Positions 43,406 to 52,395 of a stretch of 64,000 bases of DNA are shown piece after piece. The stretch is from DASQBT01 sp963782495. GTDB taxonomy: Bacteria; Pseudomonadota; Gammaproteobacteria; Burkholderiales; Thiobacillaceae. Location of the stretch: assembly GCA_963782495.1 (NCBI GenBank), contig CAWAJU010000004.1, positions 186,001 to 250,000 on the forward strand, in the 5' to 3' direction. Within the stretch, counting starts at the first letter, position 1. Every line of letters begins with the position of its first letter. Position numbers and translations under genes: made by a program. The notes under the pieces were generated by a model that saw nothing but the letters and a program-made list of their open reading frames with translations, was not told where the DNA came from and searched no databases.

Positions 43406-44695
43406 TTACTTTATTAATGTTTTGATTAAACCCATGGCTTTGGCCCGAGTCTCTTCAAGTTCGCGCAGGGGAATGGAATCCGCCACGATGCCCGCACCTG
43501 CCCTGAAGCTTATCCGATTCTCCCGCAGCACGAAGGTGCGGATCAGGATGTTGAGGTCGAGGCTGCCATCAAGATTGATATAGCCCAGACTCCCGGTGTA
43601 GGCGTGGCGAGGCTGATCCTCCAGTTCGCGGATGATTTCCATGGTCCTTACCTTGGGACAACCGGTGATCGTTCCACCGGGAAACAGGGCACGAATCACG
43701 TCCCAAACCCTCACTCGCGACCTTAACCGGCCGGCCACTGTCGATTCGATATGATGCACGTGGGCGTATGTAGCCAGTTCCATCAAGGCTTCCACCTTAA
43801 CCGTGCCCGGCCGGCAAATTCGTCCCAGATCGTTTCGCTCCAGGTCCACCAGCATCACGTGCTCCGCCCTTTCCTTGGGGTGGGCGGCAAGGGCCGCGCG
43901 CAGGCTTTGATCCTGTGCGAGCGAAAAGCTACGCGGATGGGTGCCGGCGATGGGCCGGGTGAAGACCCTTCCGCCCTGTTCGACCCGCACCAGCCGCTCT
44001 GGAGAGGAACTGGCAATCTTCCACTCGCCCAGGTCGAGCAGCGCGGAAAAGGGCGCCGGGTTGCACTGTGTCAACTTGCGGAACAGGTCAGACGCGGAGA
44101 TGTTCTGGCTGTAGGTAGCATGCCATGCGCGCGACAGATTGACCTGGAACACGTCGCCAGCGCGTATGTAGTCCTGGATGCGACGCACGCCGTGTAGAAA
44201 TCGGTCTTGAGGATCTTCCTGAACTGCCGCAGGCGCAGGCAACGGCTGTTCCCGTGGCACTTCGCGCCTGGCCAAGTCGCTGGCCAAAGCTTCAAGCAAC
44301 TCGCCGCGTCCGGCTTCTGCCATGAGCCAGGTGCGTCCGCCGCGCTGCAGGATGGCGGCGGGTATGCGCACCAGCCAGACGAGCGGAAAACTCTCCTCAT
44401 CGTCCGACAGGCCAATGCGAGGTTCCAGTAGCCCGCCCAATTCATAGCTCAAACAGACGAGCCAGCCGCCTTGGAACGGGTATTCGTTTGCACCCGCTGC
44501 CGACGCGTCGACCTCGGGCAACATGGAGGCTGCCTGAAGCACATCGTCCGCACCGAAACGATGGATGGCGTCAGGATAAGCAAACAGGATGCGCCAGCCA
44601 TCCTGGCCGCCGGTGTGAAAAAGCGCCGGGTAATGCGCAGGAAAGGCGGCATGGAGCGCGAGAAGATCAGGCTCGCCAAGCCATTCCCGCATCAT
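43406..44695 (-). CDS. pabB: Aminodeoxychorismate synthase component I
   Basis: Chorismate-utilising enzyme of 429 residues giving 4-amino-4-deoxychorismate. The N-terminal domain is followed by the catalytic core with FQVNLSRAW, PERLVRVEQG, RPIAGTHPR, DLERNDLGRIC and GGTITGCPKVRTMEII. The PIAGT motif distinguishes PabB from anthranilate synthase. ATG 44695 is chosen because it begins after the fabF stop. The glutaminase partner pabA is not in the window. Confidence 0.92.
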   Translation of the reverse strand: MMREWLGEPDLLALHAAFPAHYPALFHTGGQDGWRILFAYPDAIHRFGADDVLQAASMLPEVDASAAGANEYPFQGGWLVCLSYELGGLLEPRIGLSDDEESFPLVWLVRIPAAILQRGGRTWLMAEAGRGELLEALASDLARREVPREQPLPAPAAVQEDPQDRFLHGVRRIQDYIRAGDVFQVNLSRAWHATYSQNISASDLFRKLTQCNPAPFSALLDLGEWKIASSSPERLVRVEQGGRVFTRPIAGTHPRSFSLAQDQSLRAALAAHPKERAEHVMLVDLERNDLGRICRPGTVKVEALMELATYAHVHHIESTVAGRLRSRVRVWDVIRALFPGGTITGCPKVRTMEIIRELEDQPRHAYTGSLGYINLDGSLDLNILIRTFVLRENRISFRAGAGIVADSIPLRELEETRAKAMGLIKTLIK

Positions 44696-44726
44696 CACGG
44701 TTGATCCGAGCTCAGGCCGGAACGGA

Positions 44727-45959
44727 TCAGACCCGTTTGAAGACCAGACTGCCGTTAGTGCCGCCAAAGCCGAAATTATTCTTGAGCGCCAGCTTGATTG
44801 GCATGGCCCGTGCCGTATTGGCGCAATAGTCCAGATCGCACTCTGGATCCTGCTCCAATAGGTTGGCAGTGGGCGGCGAGATCTGATGATGCACCGCCAG
44901 AACCGTGAAGATAGCTTCCACCCCGCCTGCGCCGCCCAGCAGGTGCCCGGTCATGGACTTGGTGGAATTCACCACCACCTTGTAGGCAGATTCGCCCAAG
45001 GCAAGCTTGATCGCCTCAGTCTCGTTCTTGTCGCCCAACTGGGTCGATGTGCCGTGGGCGTTGATGTATTGAATGTCGGAGGCGTTTGCGCCGGCATCGC
45101 GCAAGGCATTCAACATCGCGCGTTTGGGCCCGTCGGTGTCCGGCGCCGTCATGTGATAAGCGTCACCGCTCATGCCGAAGCCGACCAGTTCGGCGTAGAT
45201 CCTTGCTCCCCTCGCCTTGGCCTGTTCGTACTCCTCCAGCACCATCACGCCCGCACCTTCACCCAGGACGAAACCATCGCGATTCTTGTCCCAGGGGCGG
45301 CTGGCGGTGGCCGGGTCTTCATTGCGCGTCGAGAGCGCCTTGGCGGCGGAAAAACCGCCTACGCCCAAAGGACAGATTGCTGCCTCCGAGCCACCGGCGA
45401 TCATGATATCCGCGTCTCCGTGTTCGATCATGCGGGCGCTCATCCCAATCGAATGCAGACCCGTGGTGCAGGCTGTAACCAGAGCCAGGTTGGGACCTTT
45501 GATCCCATACAGGATAGACAGGTTGCCGGCGGTCATGTTGATGATCGAGCCGGGAATGAAGAACGGCGATATCTTGCGCGCGCCGCCTTCACGCAGGGCA
45601 TCGTGGGTTTCTTCGATCAGCGGAAGGCCGCCGATGCCGGAACCGATATTAACGCCTATGCGTTCCGCATTGGCCTCGGTCACTTCAATGCCGGAATCCT
45701 TGATCGCTTGTATCCCGGCCGCCATGCCGTACTGGATGAAAGTATCCATGCGGCGTGCGTCTTTGGCGGTGAGATATTCGGCCACGTTGAAATCTTTCAC
45801 CTCACCCGCAACATGGGAGGCAAAAGGCGTGGGATCGAACCGGGTGATCCGGGTGATGCCGGACTTGCCAGCCACGATATTGGCCCACGCTTCGTTTATC
45901 GTATTGCCGACCGGGGAGATGATCCCCAGGCCGGTGATCACCACGCGTCGTTTTGACAA
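44727..45959 (-). CDS. fabF: Beta-ketoacyl-ACP synthase II
   Basis: Condensing enzyme of fatty-acid elongation, 410 residues. The catalytic cysteine is in TACTTGLHSIG and the two histidines are in NAHGTSTQLGD and KSMTGHLLGGAGG. It begins at TTG (MSKRRVVITGLG), 30 bases after acpP. Downstream pabB starts 31 bases later. Confidence 0.95.
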   Translation of the reverse strand: MSKRRVVITGLGIISPVGNTINEAWANIVAGKSGITRITRFDPTPFASHVAGEVKDFNVAEYLTAKDARRMDTFIQYGMAAGIQAIKDSGIEVTEANAERIGVNIGSGIGGLPLIEETHDALREGGARKISPFFIPGSIINMTAGNLSILYGIKGPNLALVTACTTGLHSIGMSARMIEHGDADIMIAGGSEAAICPLGVGGFSAAKALSTRNEDPATASRPWDKNRDGFVLGEGAGVMVLEEYEQAKARGARIYAELVGFGMSGDAYHMTAPDTDGPKRAMLNALRDAGANASDIQYINAHGTSTQLGDKNETEAIKLALGESAYKVVVNSTKSMTGHLLGGAGGVEAIFTVLAVHHQISPPTANLLEQDPECDLDYCANTARAMPIKLALKNNFGFGGTNGSLVFKRV

Positions 45960-45989
45960 GGTAAATCTCGGGAGAAGTAAAGTAAAAGA

Positions 45990-46223
45990 TCAGCCCTTGT
46001 GGCTGTTAACGTAATCGATGGCTTGCTGCACGGTGGTGATTTTCTCTGCTTCTTCATCGGGAATTTCGCACTCGAATTCCTCTTCGAGCGCCATTACCAG
46101 TTCCACCGTATCCAGGGAATCAGCGCCCAGGTCATCGACGAATGAGGATTCAATCTTCACATCCCCCTCGTTGACGCCAAGCTGCTCGGCGACGATCTTC
46201 TTGACACGTGCTTCGATATCCAT
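45990..46223 (-). CDS. acpP: Acyl carrier protein
   Basis: A 77-residue acidic protein carrying acyl chains on phosphopantetheine at the serine of DLGADSLDTVELVMALEEEF. ATG 46223 is preceded by GAGAGGA; longer upstream extensions are not supported. It is separated from fabG by an unusual 333-base gap that contains a nested palindromic element. Confidence 0.97.
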   Translation of the reverse strand: MDIEARVKKIVAEQLGVNEGDVKIESSFVDDLGADSLDTVELVMALEEEFECEIPDEEAEKITTVQQAIDYVNSHKG

Positions 46224-46291
46224 TGTTTGTCCTCTCTCGTTGAAACAGGCCTTGGGGGTCCAAAGCCGGGTAATTTTACCAAACTTCCAGG

Positions 46292-46552
46292 GCCTGTTAA
46301 CCCTGATTTCGCGTCTGCGACGAGGCCGATTCGGGATGCAGGCCGCGAAGCGAGGCGCGCCGCAGTGCCGGCAGCTGCAAGCGGCTCGCGACAAAGGGAT
46401 GCGCCCGAATCGGCGCGTCCCGAAGGGTTGCTACGAGAAAGCGCGTCTGCTGCGTTGCGCCGCTTGGCAAGGGATGGCCCTTGCCAGCGCGCCGCGCCTT
46501 GCGTCCATCACTTTCTCGCAGCAACGCAGGCGTGAAATCAAGGTTAACAGGC
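46292..46552. mobile_element. 261-bp nested palindromic (MITE-like) element between fabG and acpP
   Basis: The ends GCCTGTTAACCCTGATTTCG (46292) and, inverted, GCCTGTTAACCTTGATTTCA (46552) form terminal inverted repeats matching at 25 of 28 positions, all differences being transitions. Inside are further exact or near-exact palindromes: GCCGATTCGGG/CCCGAATCGGC, CTTTCTCGTAGCAAC with a one-mismatch partner, and GGCAAGGG-ATGG-CCCTTGCC at the centre. No credible protein is encoded. No clear target-site duplication was seen. It splits the acpP-fabG intergenic space of the operon. Confidence 0.6.
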
Positions 46553-46556
46553 TCTC

Positions 46557-47297
46557 TCATGACATATACATGCCGCCGTTCACATGCAGTGTGGCTCCGG
46601 ACACATAGCCGGCCCCCTCAGAGGCTAGAAAGGCGACGGCATGCGCGATGTCTTGCGCGGCACCCAGACGACCCAGCGGAATGTGCGTCAACAACGCCTG
46701 CCGCTGGGCTTCAGGCAGCGCGCGGGTCATGTCTGTGTCGATAAAGCCGGGTGCCACACAATTGACGGTAATATTGCGGCTGCCCACTTCCCGCGCCAGG
46801 GATTTGGTAAATCCCATGATGCCAGCCTTGGCTGCGCCATAATTGCTCTGGCCCGCATTGCCCATGGCACCGACCACCGAAGCGATGGAGATGATTCTCC
46901 CCCAGCGCGCTTTCATCATCGCCCGCAACACTGCGCGCGAGAGTCGGAATACGGAGGTCAGATTGGTGGCCATGATCTCATCCCACTCCTCGTCCTTCAT
47001 CCGCATCAACAGATTGTCGCGGGTGATGCCGGCGTTGTTGACCAGGATCGCAACATCGCCGAATTCCCTGGCGACGTGTTCAATCACGCTCTCCACTTCA
47101 GCGGCATCAGTCACATTCAGCTTCATCCCGCAGCCCGTGGCGCCGGCTTCCAGCAGATAGGCAGTGATGGCCTGTGCGCCCTTGTCTGATGTCGCGGTAC
47201 CGATGACGGTGGCGCCCTGCTTCGCCAATTCAAGCGCGCATGCCTGGCCGATGCCACGGCTGGCGCCACTAACCAGTGCAACTCTTCCTTCCAGCAT
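46557..47297 (-). CDS. fabG: 3-oxoacyl-ACP reductase
   Basis: NADPH-dependent short-chain dehydrogenase of 246 residues. The cofactor loop GASRGIG, NNAG at about residue 87, catalytic SIASVVG and YGAAKAG, and the PGFIDTDMT loop are all present. It lies nine bases after fabD. In most relatives acpP follows directly; here the palindromic element intervenes. Confidence 0.95.
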   Translation of the reverse strand: MLEGRVALVSGASRGIGQACALELAKQGATVIGTATSDKGAQAITAYLLEAGATGCGMKLNVTDAAEVESVIEHVAREFGDVAILVNNAGITRDNLLMRMKDEEWDEIMATNLTSVFRLSRAVLRAMMKARWGRIISIASVVGAMGNAGQSNYGAAKAGIMGFTKSLAREVGSRNITVNCVAPGFIDTDMTRALPEAQRQALLTHIPLGRLGAAQDIAHAVAFLASEGAGYVSGATLHVNGGMYMS

Positions 47298-47305
47298 TTC
47301 TGTTC

Positions 47306-48232
47306 CTAGTTTGTCGCTCTGGCCGATTCCAGGGATGCTTCATCCGTCAAAGCCAGGGTTTCCAGGCTGCCATCAATTCGCTTGTTCAAACCGGCCAGCA
47401 CCTTACCCGGCCCGCATTCCACAAACCGGGTCGCGCCGCGACTCTTGAGAGCGAGTATGGTTTCCACCCAGCGCACCGGGGAATACAACTGGCGGGCCAG
47501 TGCATCCTTGATTTCCTGCGAATCCGCATGGCCCGACACATCAGCGTTATGCAGCACCGGGATTTGCGGAGCGACGATTGTGACTTGAGCCAGGTATGCC
47601 GCCAGCTTCTCTGCTGCTGGCTTCATCAGCCTGGAATGCGAGGGTACCGAAACCGCCAAGGGCAAGGCTCGCTTGGCGCCCTTTTCCTTGGCCAGGGCCA
47701 TGCCCCGCTCCACTGCGGCCTTGTTTCCTGCAATCACCACTTGGCCAGGAGAATTGAGGTTGACCGCATCCAGCACCTCGCCTTGGGCGGCTTCAGAACA
47801 GACGGCTCTGACCGCCTCGTCATCCAGACCGAGAATCGCCGCCATCGCGCCGACGCCTTCGGGAACTGCGGACTGCATGGCTTCGGCACGAAAGCGTACC
47901 AGTTTCACAGCGTCAGCGAGTGACAAGGCTTCGGCCGCAACGAGCGCACTGTACTCCCCCAAGCTATGCCCGGCCATCAGTGCCGGCGGCATGCCCCCGG
48001 CTTCCAGATAGGTTCGATAGGTTGCAATTCCGGCGACCAGCATGGCGGGCTGGGTGTTGACAGTTTGGTTGAGGGCATCCGCCGGTCCCTCGGCGACCAG
48101 TTTCCAAAGGTCCTGCCCCAAGGCCTCTGATGCCTCCACAAAAGTGGTTTTGACTTCCGCCCGATTCGCGAGGCCCGCCATCATGCCTACCGATTGCGAA
48201 CCTTGTCCGGGAAAAAGAAATGCTGTGCTCAT
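47306..48232 (-). CDS. fabD: Malonyl-CoA:ACP transacylase
   Basis: Loads malonyl units onto ACP; 308 residues. FPGQGSQ near the N-terminus, the catalytic serine in GHSLGEYSALV and the histidine in VPSHSRLMKPA are clear. ATG 48232 is chosen over nearby upstream starts. It lies 14 bases after fabH. Confidence 0.95.
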   Translation of the reverse strand: MSTAFLFPGQGSQSVGMMAGLANRAEVKTTFVEASEALGQDLWKLVAEGPADALNQTVNTQPAMLVAGIATYRTYLEAGGMPPALMAGHSLGEYSALVAAEALSLADAVKLVRFRAEAMQSAVPEGVGAMAAILGLDDEAVRAVCSEAAQGEVLDAVNLNSPGQVVIAGNKAAVERGMALAKEKGAKRALPLAVSVPSHSRLMKPAAEKLAAYLAQVTIVAPQIPVLHNADVSGHADSQEIKDALARQLYSPVRWVETILALKSRGATRFVECGPGKVLAGLNKRIDGSLETLALTDEASLESARATN

Positions 48233-48246
48233 AGTCAATCAATCGA

Positions 48247-49206
48247 TCAAAATTTCACCAGCCCGGAGCCCCAGGTAAACCCACCACCGAAAGCTTCCAT
48301 CAACAGGGTCTGGCCACGCTGGATGCGTCCGTCGCGTACTGCGGTATCCAGCGCCAAGGGAATGGACGCAGCGGAGGTGTTGCCGTGGCGGTCGACGGTG
48401 ACGACCACCCTTTCCATCGGCAGGCCAAGTTTCTTGCCGGTGGCCTGGATGATGCGAATGTTGGCCTGATGTGGCACGAGCCAGTCGATGGCGGATTTGT
48501 CCAATCCATTGGCGGCCAGGGTTTCATCGACGATCGCATCCAGGGTGTTGACCGCCATCTTGAACACGGCATTGCCTTGCATGCGCATGGCGGCCATCGC
48601 TCCATTGTTCATAGAAGGCCCTCCATCCACGTAGAGCAACTCTTGATAGCGGCCATCGGCATGGATGTGAGTGGAAATAATCCCTGGCTGCTCGCTCACA
48701 GTCAGCACCACGGCGCCGGCACCGTCACCCCACAGAATGCAGTTGGTCCGATCGCTGAAATCCGTGATGCGCGACAGGGTCTCGGCCCCGATCACCAGCA
48801 CAGTACGGGCCTGTCCGGCCTTGATAAAGTTGTTCGCCGTGGCCAATCCGTAGATAAAGCCGCTGCACACCGCTTGAATGTCAAAGGCTGGACCCGTATT
48901 GGCGATGCCCAACTTTGCCTGCACGATGCAGGCGGTGCTGGGAAACACACGATCCGGCGTCGTGGTCGCCACGATCAGCAAATCCACATTGGCCGGGAGC
49001 ACATCCGCGGCCTCCAGCGCCTTGCGCGCTGCTGCCACCGCCAAGTCGCTGGTCAACTCACCCTCTGCCGCCCGGTGGCGCTCCCGTATGCCAGTACGAT
49101 CCACGATCCACTGATCTGACGTATCCACCAGCTTCTCGAACTCCGAGTTGCTCACGATCCGTTCAGGCAGATAGCTGCCCGTGCCCAAGATGCGTGCGTA
49201 GGTCAC
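48247..49206 (-). CDS. fabH: Beta-ketoacyl-ACP synthase III
   Basis: Initiates fatty-acid synthesis from acetyl-CoA; 319 residues. The catalytic cysteine is in IQAVCSGFIYGL, the histidine in LVPHQANIRI and the asparagine in HGNTSAASIP. It overlaps plsX by four bases. Confidence 0.95.
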   Translation of the reverse strand: MTYARILGTGSYLPERIVSNSEFEKLVDTSDQWIVDRTGIRERHRAAEGELTSDLAVAAARKALEAADVLPANVDLLIVATTTPDRVFPSTACIVQAKLGIANTGPAFDIQAVCSGFIYGLATANNFIKAGQARTVLVIGAETLSRITDFSDRTNCILWGDGAGAVVLTVSEQPGIISTHIHADGRYQELLYVDGGPSMNNGAMAAMRMQGNAVFKMAVNTLDAIVDETLAANGLDKSAIDWLVPHQANIRIIQATGKKLGLPMERVVVTVDRHGNTSAASIPLALDTAVRDGRIQRGQTLLMEAFGGGFTWGSGLVKF

Positions 49207-50234
49207 GCGGTGGCCTCCGCAGAATGGGGATGCAGAATCTGCATTTGCTCCGTGATGCGTTTCAATACGTTGCTGCGAACTTCCTTGATTGCCGTTTCCA
49301 GCGCATGCTCAAACGAAAAGCGGTCCGCCGAGCCGTGGCTCTTCACCACCACGCCACGCAGCCCCAGCAGGGTCGCACCATTGTAGCGGCGCGGATCGAC
49401 CCGCCTCTTGAACGCCTGCAGCACGGGCAGAGCTACCAACCCGGCAAGCTTGGTAAGCGTATTGCGCCTGAATGCTTCCTTGAGCAGGGTGGAAATCATG
49501 CTGGCCAAGCCCTCGGACGTTTTGAGCGCCACGTTGCCTACAAAGCCATCACAGACCACCACGTCCGTCGTTCCCTTGAAGATGTCGTCGCCTTCCACAT
49601 TGCCAAAAAAATTCAGCTGGCTAGCGCGCATCAGGTCGGCGGCCTGCTTGACCATCTCGTTGCCCTTGATATCTTCCTGGCCGATATTGAGAAGCCCAAC
49701 GGTTGGGCTGGGTTTGTGTTCAACCGCAGACACCAGCATGCTGCCCATGATGCCGAACTGCATTAAGTTCTCCGCGCTGCAATCCACGTTGGCTCCCAGA
49801 TCCAGCACCAGAACATGGCCCTTGATCGTCGGCATGGTGGTAGCGATGGCCGGCCGGTCGATGCCGGGCAGCGTTTTGAGCACAAAGCGGGCAGTTGCCA
49901 TCAGCGCGCCGGTGTTGCCGGCAGAGACACAGGCATCCGCCTCACCGGACTTGACCAGGTCGATGGCAACCCGCATTGAGGAGTCTTTCTTGAAGCGCAA
50001 CGCCTGCGCCGGCGGCTCGTCCATGGACACCACCTGAGTCGCATTGCGGACGCGCAGGCGCGGCCCCGACTTGCGCCGCCGCGCGGTCAGTTCCGCTTCA
50101 ATGGCACTGGCAGTGCCTACCAGAATGATGTTCAGTCCGTCGTTCCGGTCCAGGCATTTCAGCGCAGCAGGCACAGTCACATGAGGACCATGATCGCCGC
50201 CCATCACATCAACGGCGACAGTGATTTCTTTCAT
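49203..50234 (-). CDS. plsX: Phosphate acyltransferase PlsX
   Basis: Converts acyl-ACP to acyl-phosphate for phospholipid synthesis; 343 residues. The opening VAVDVMGGDHGP and later DLGANVDC and VVCDGFVGNV segments are typical. It follows rpmF by 31 bases in the classic rpmF-plsX-fabH order. Confidence 0.95.
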   Translation of the reverse strand: MKEITVAVDVMGGDHGPHVTVPAALKCLDRNDGLNIILVGTASAIEAELTARRRKSGPRLRVRNATQVVSMDEPPAQALRFKKDSSMRVAIDLVKSGEADACVSAGNTGALMATARFVLKTLPGIDRPAIATTMPTIKGHVLVLDLGANVDCSAENLMQFGIMGSMLVSAVEHKPSPTVGLLNIGQEDIKGNEMVKQAADLMRASQLNFFGNVEGDDIFKGTTDVVVCDGFVGNVALKTSEGLASMISTLLKEAFRRNTLTKLAGLVALPVLQAFKRRVDPRRYNGATLLGLRGVVVKSHGSADRFSFEHALETAIKEVRSNVLKRITEQMQILHPHSAEATA

Positions 50235-50265
50235 CAGGCAGATTGGCTCTACCTAACCGGAGGAA

Positions 50266-50445
50266 TTATTCGCCCTTGCTCTTGGCAACCTTCTTGCCGC
50301 GGTAATAACCCGACGGGCTGACATGGTGGCGCAAATGCACCTCGCCGGTGGTGGGTTCCACCGCCAAGGCCGGATTGGCCAGAAAATCGTGGGCGCGGTG
50401 CATGCCCCGCTTGGAAGGGGATTTCTTGTTCTGTTGAACAGCCAT
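50266..50445 (-). CDS. rpmF: 50S ribosomal protein L32
   Basis: A 59-residue basic protein. MAVQQNKKSPSKRGMHRAHD and the later HHVSPSGYYRGKKV match betaproteobacterial L32 of the zinc-free type, with no CxxC pairs. AAAAGGAGT precedes the ATG. It lies between yceD and plsX. Confidence 0.96.
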   Translation of the reverse strand: MAVQQNKKSPSKRGMHRAHDFLANPALAVEPTTGEVHLRHHVSPSGYYRGKKVAKSKGE

Positions 50446-50460
50446 GGTTGACTCCTTTTA

Positions 50461-50919
50461 CTAAGCTCGGTCTGCCGGGGGATCACACATTCCCTCAGCA
50501 TGCATGGGGATAAGCGGCAACCCCAGCAGTACTTCATCTTCAATCAGGGTCGCCAGATCCAGCACGCGCCCCGTCTCTATTACCTCAATATCCTCGCTGG
50601 ATTCAACCGCGAGTTCCCGTTCCAACTGCTCCGCCCGCTCGGGACTTTCAGCCGGATACATAACCTTGTCTGTCAAAATCGTATGCTCCATCGCTCCAAG
50701 GCAGCGCTGGCAGGCAATGCTAGCCTGCCCGTCAAGCCGACACATCAATCGCACATGCCCTGCCTTGTCCTTGCCGCCTTCGATGCGATAATGCAGCAAG
50801 GCGTCAGGATCCAGCGTTTCCTCCGCCAGCCGTTCGAATGCTCCCAAAGGCGCACTCCCCTGCCAAACCTGTTTGGCAGCCGCGAATTGCGCGGGATTTA
50901 CGCTCAGACGATGAAACAT
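50461..50919 (-). CDS. yceD: YceD family (DUF177) protein
   Basis: A 152-residue protein of the DUF177 family linked to 23S rRNA accumulation in other species. The central cysteines in CRLDGQASIACQRCLGAM and the C-terminal LPLIPMHAEG match the family. GAAGG precedes the ATG. It heads the rpmF-plsX-fab operon and is divergent from pycA; the 52-base gap between them must hold both promoters. Confidence 0.9.
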   Translation of the reverse strand: MFHRLSVNPAQFAAAKQVWQGSAPLGAFERLAEETLDPDALLHYRIEGGKDKAGHVRLMCRLDGQASIACQRCLGAMEHTILTDKVMYPAESPERAEQLERELAVESSEDIEVIETGRVLDLATLIEDEVLLGLPLIPMHAEGMCDPPADRA

Positions 50920-50971
50920 AAGCCTTCAATAATATGATTTCTGGGAACTTTTGTCAAAACCGGGACGAGTT

Positions 50972-52390
50972 GTGATCAAGAAAATCCTCGTGGCAAACCG
51001 TGGCGAAATTGCGGTGCGCATTGTGCGCGCCTGCGCCGAGATGGGCATCGAATCGGTCGCGATCTATACCGACGCGGACCGTCACGCGCTGCACGTCAAA
51101 AAAGCCGACGAATCCTATCACATCGGCAAGGACCCGGTCCTGGGCTATTTGAATGCGGTTCACATCGTCAATCTGGCGGTCGCCTCAGGCTGCGACGCGC
51201 TGCATCCCGGCTATGGATTTCTCTCTGAAAACCCGGTATTGGCCGACAACTGCGCGCGGCGCGGCATCAAGTTCATCGGCCCGACCCCGGTGGTCATCCG
51301 CAAGATGGGCGACAAGATCCAGGCCCGTCAGGCGATGATAGAGGCCGGCATCCCCGTGATTCCCGGGTCTGACCACAACCTGGAATCGGCCGAGGAGGCC
51401 CGCGTGCTGGCCAACAAGATCGGCTACCCGGTGATGCTCAAAGCGACCAATGGCGGGGGCGGCCGAGGGATCCGACGCTGCGATTCGGAGGAAGAGCTGC
51501 TGCGCAATTACGACCGGGTCGTATCCGAAGCCACCAAGGCATTTGGCAAACCCGAAGTGTTCATTGAGAAATGCGTGGTCTATCCCAAGCACATTGAAGT
51601 GCAGATCCTGGCTGACAACAAGGGCAACACGATCCACCTGTTTGAACGCGATTGTTCGATTCAGCGCCGCAACCAGAAGTTGATAGAAATCGCCCCCTCC
51701 CCGCAGTTGACCCAGGCGCAGCGCCATTACATCGGCAGGCTCGCGGTGCAGGCCGCCAAGGCGGTCGAGTATGTCAATGCCGGCACGGTCGAATTCCTGC
51801 TCGATCAGGACAACCAGTTCTATTTCATGGAGATGAACACCCGTCTGCAGGTGGAACACACCGTCACCGAGGCGATCACCGGGGTCGACATCGTGCAGGA
51901 ACAAATACGCATTGCCGACGGACTGCCCCTGCAATACAAGCAGGAGGAGGTCAGCTACCGGGGTTTTGCCATGGAATTCCGCATCAATGCGGAAGATCCG
52001 AAAAATGATTTTCTGCCCAGCTTCGGCCGCATTACCCGCTATTACTCCCCCGGCGGGCCCGGCGTGCGGACCGATGCGGCGATGTATACCGGATACGCCA
52101 TTCCGCCCTATTTCGATTCCATGTGCGCCAAGCTGACGGTATGGAACCTGACTTGGGAATCGGTCGTCGCACGGGGCCGCCGGGCACTGTCCGACACCGT
52201 GGTCTATGGCATAAAGACCACGATTCCCTACTACCAGGAGATCCTCAAACACCCGGATTTCTGCAGTGGCCAATTCAACACCGGTTTTGTCGAATCCCAC
52301 CCGGAACTGGTGAATTATCCAGAACACAAACCGCCCGAGATGCTGGCCGCCGCCATCGCGGCCGCCATCGCGGCGAATCAGGGAATCTAA
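50972..52390 (+). CDS. pycA: Pyruvate carboxylase subunit A (biotin carboxylase)
   Basis: ATP-grasp biotin carboxylase of 472 residues. It has IKKILVANRGEIAVRI at the N-terminus, the GGGGRGIRR glycine loop, EKCVVYPKHIEVQIL, and FMEMNTRLQVEHTVTE at the active site. Chosen start is GTG 50972; a TTG at 50951 would add seven residues. It lies five bases before pycB, so the two should form a two-subunit enzyme making oxaloacetate from pyruvate and bicarbonate. An acetyl-CoA carboxylase role is less likely given the partner. Confidence 0.88.
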   Translation: MIKKILVANRGEIAVRIVRACAEMGIESVAIYTDADRHALHVKKADESYHIGKDPVLGYLNAVHIVNLAVASGCDALHPGYGFLSENPVLADNCARRGIKFIGPTPVVIRKMGDKIQARQAMIEAGIPVIPGSDHNLESAEEARVLANKIGYPVMLKATNGGGGRGIRRCDSEEELLRNYDRVVSEATKAFGKPEVFIEKCVVYPKHIEVQILADNKGNTIHLFERDCSIQRRNQKLIEIAPSPQLTQAQRHYIGRLAVQAAKAVEYVNAGTVEFLLDQDNQFYFMEMNTRLQVEHTVTEAITGVDIVQEQIRIADGLPLQYKQEEVSYRGFAMEFRINAEDPKNDFLPSFGRITRYYSPGGPGVRTDAAMYTGYAIPPYFDSMCAKLTVWNLTWESVVARGRRALSDTVVYGIKTTIPYYQEILKHPDFCSGQFNTGFVESHPELVNYPEHKPPEMLAAAIAAAIAANQGI

Positions 52391-52395
52391 GTACC

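Noticed and set aside
46297..46560. Small proteins encoded in the fabG-acpP gap
   Set aside because: Frames on both strands coincide with the palindromic element and have arginine- and alanine-rich sequence without family likeness.
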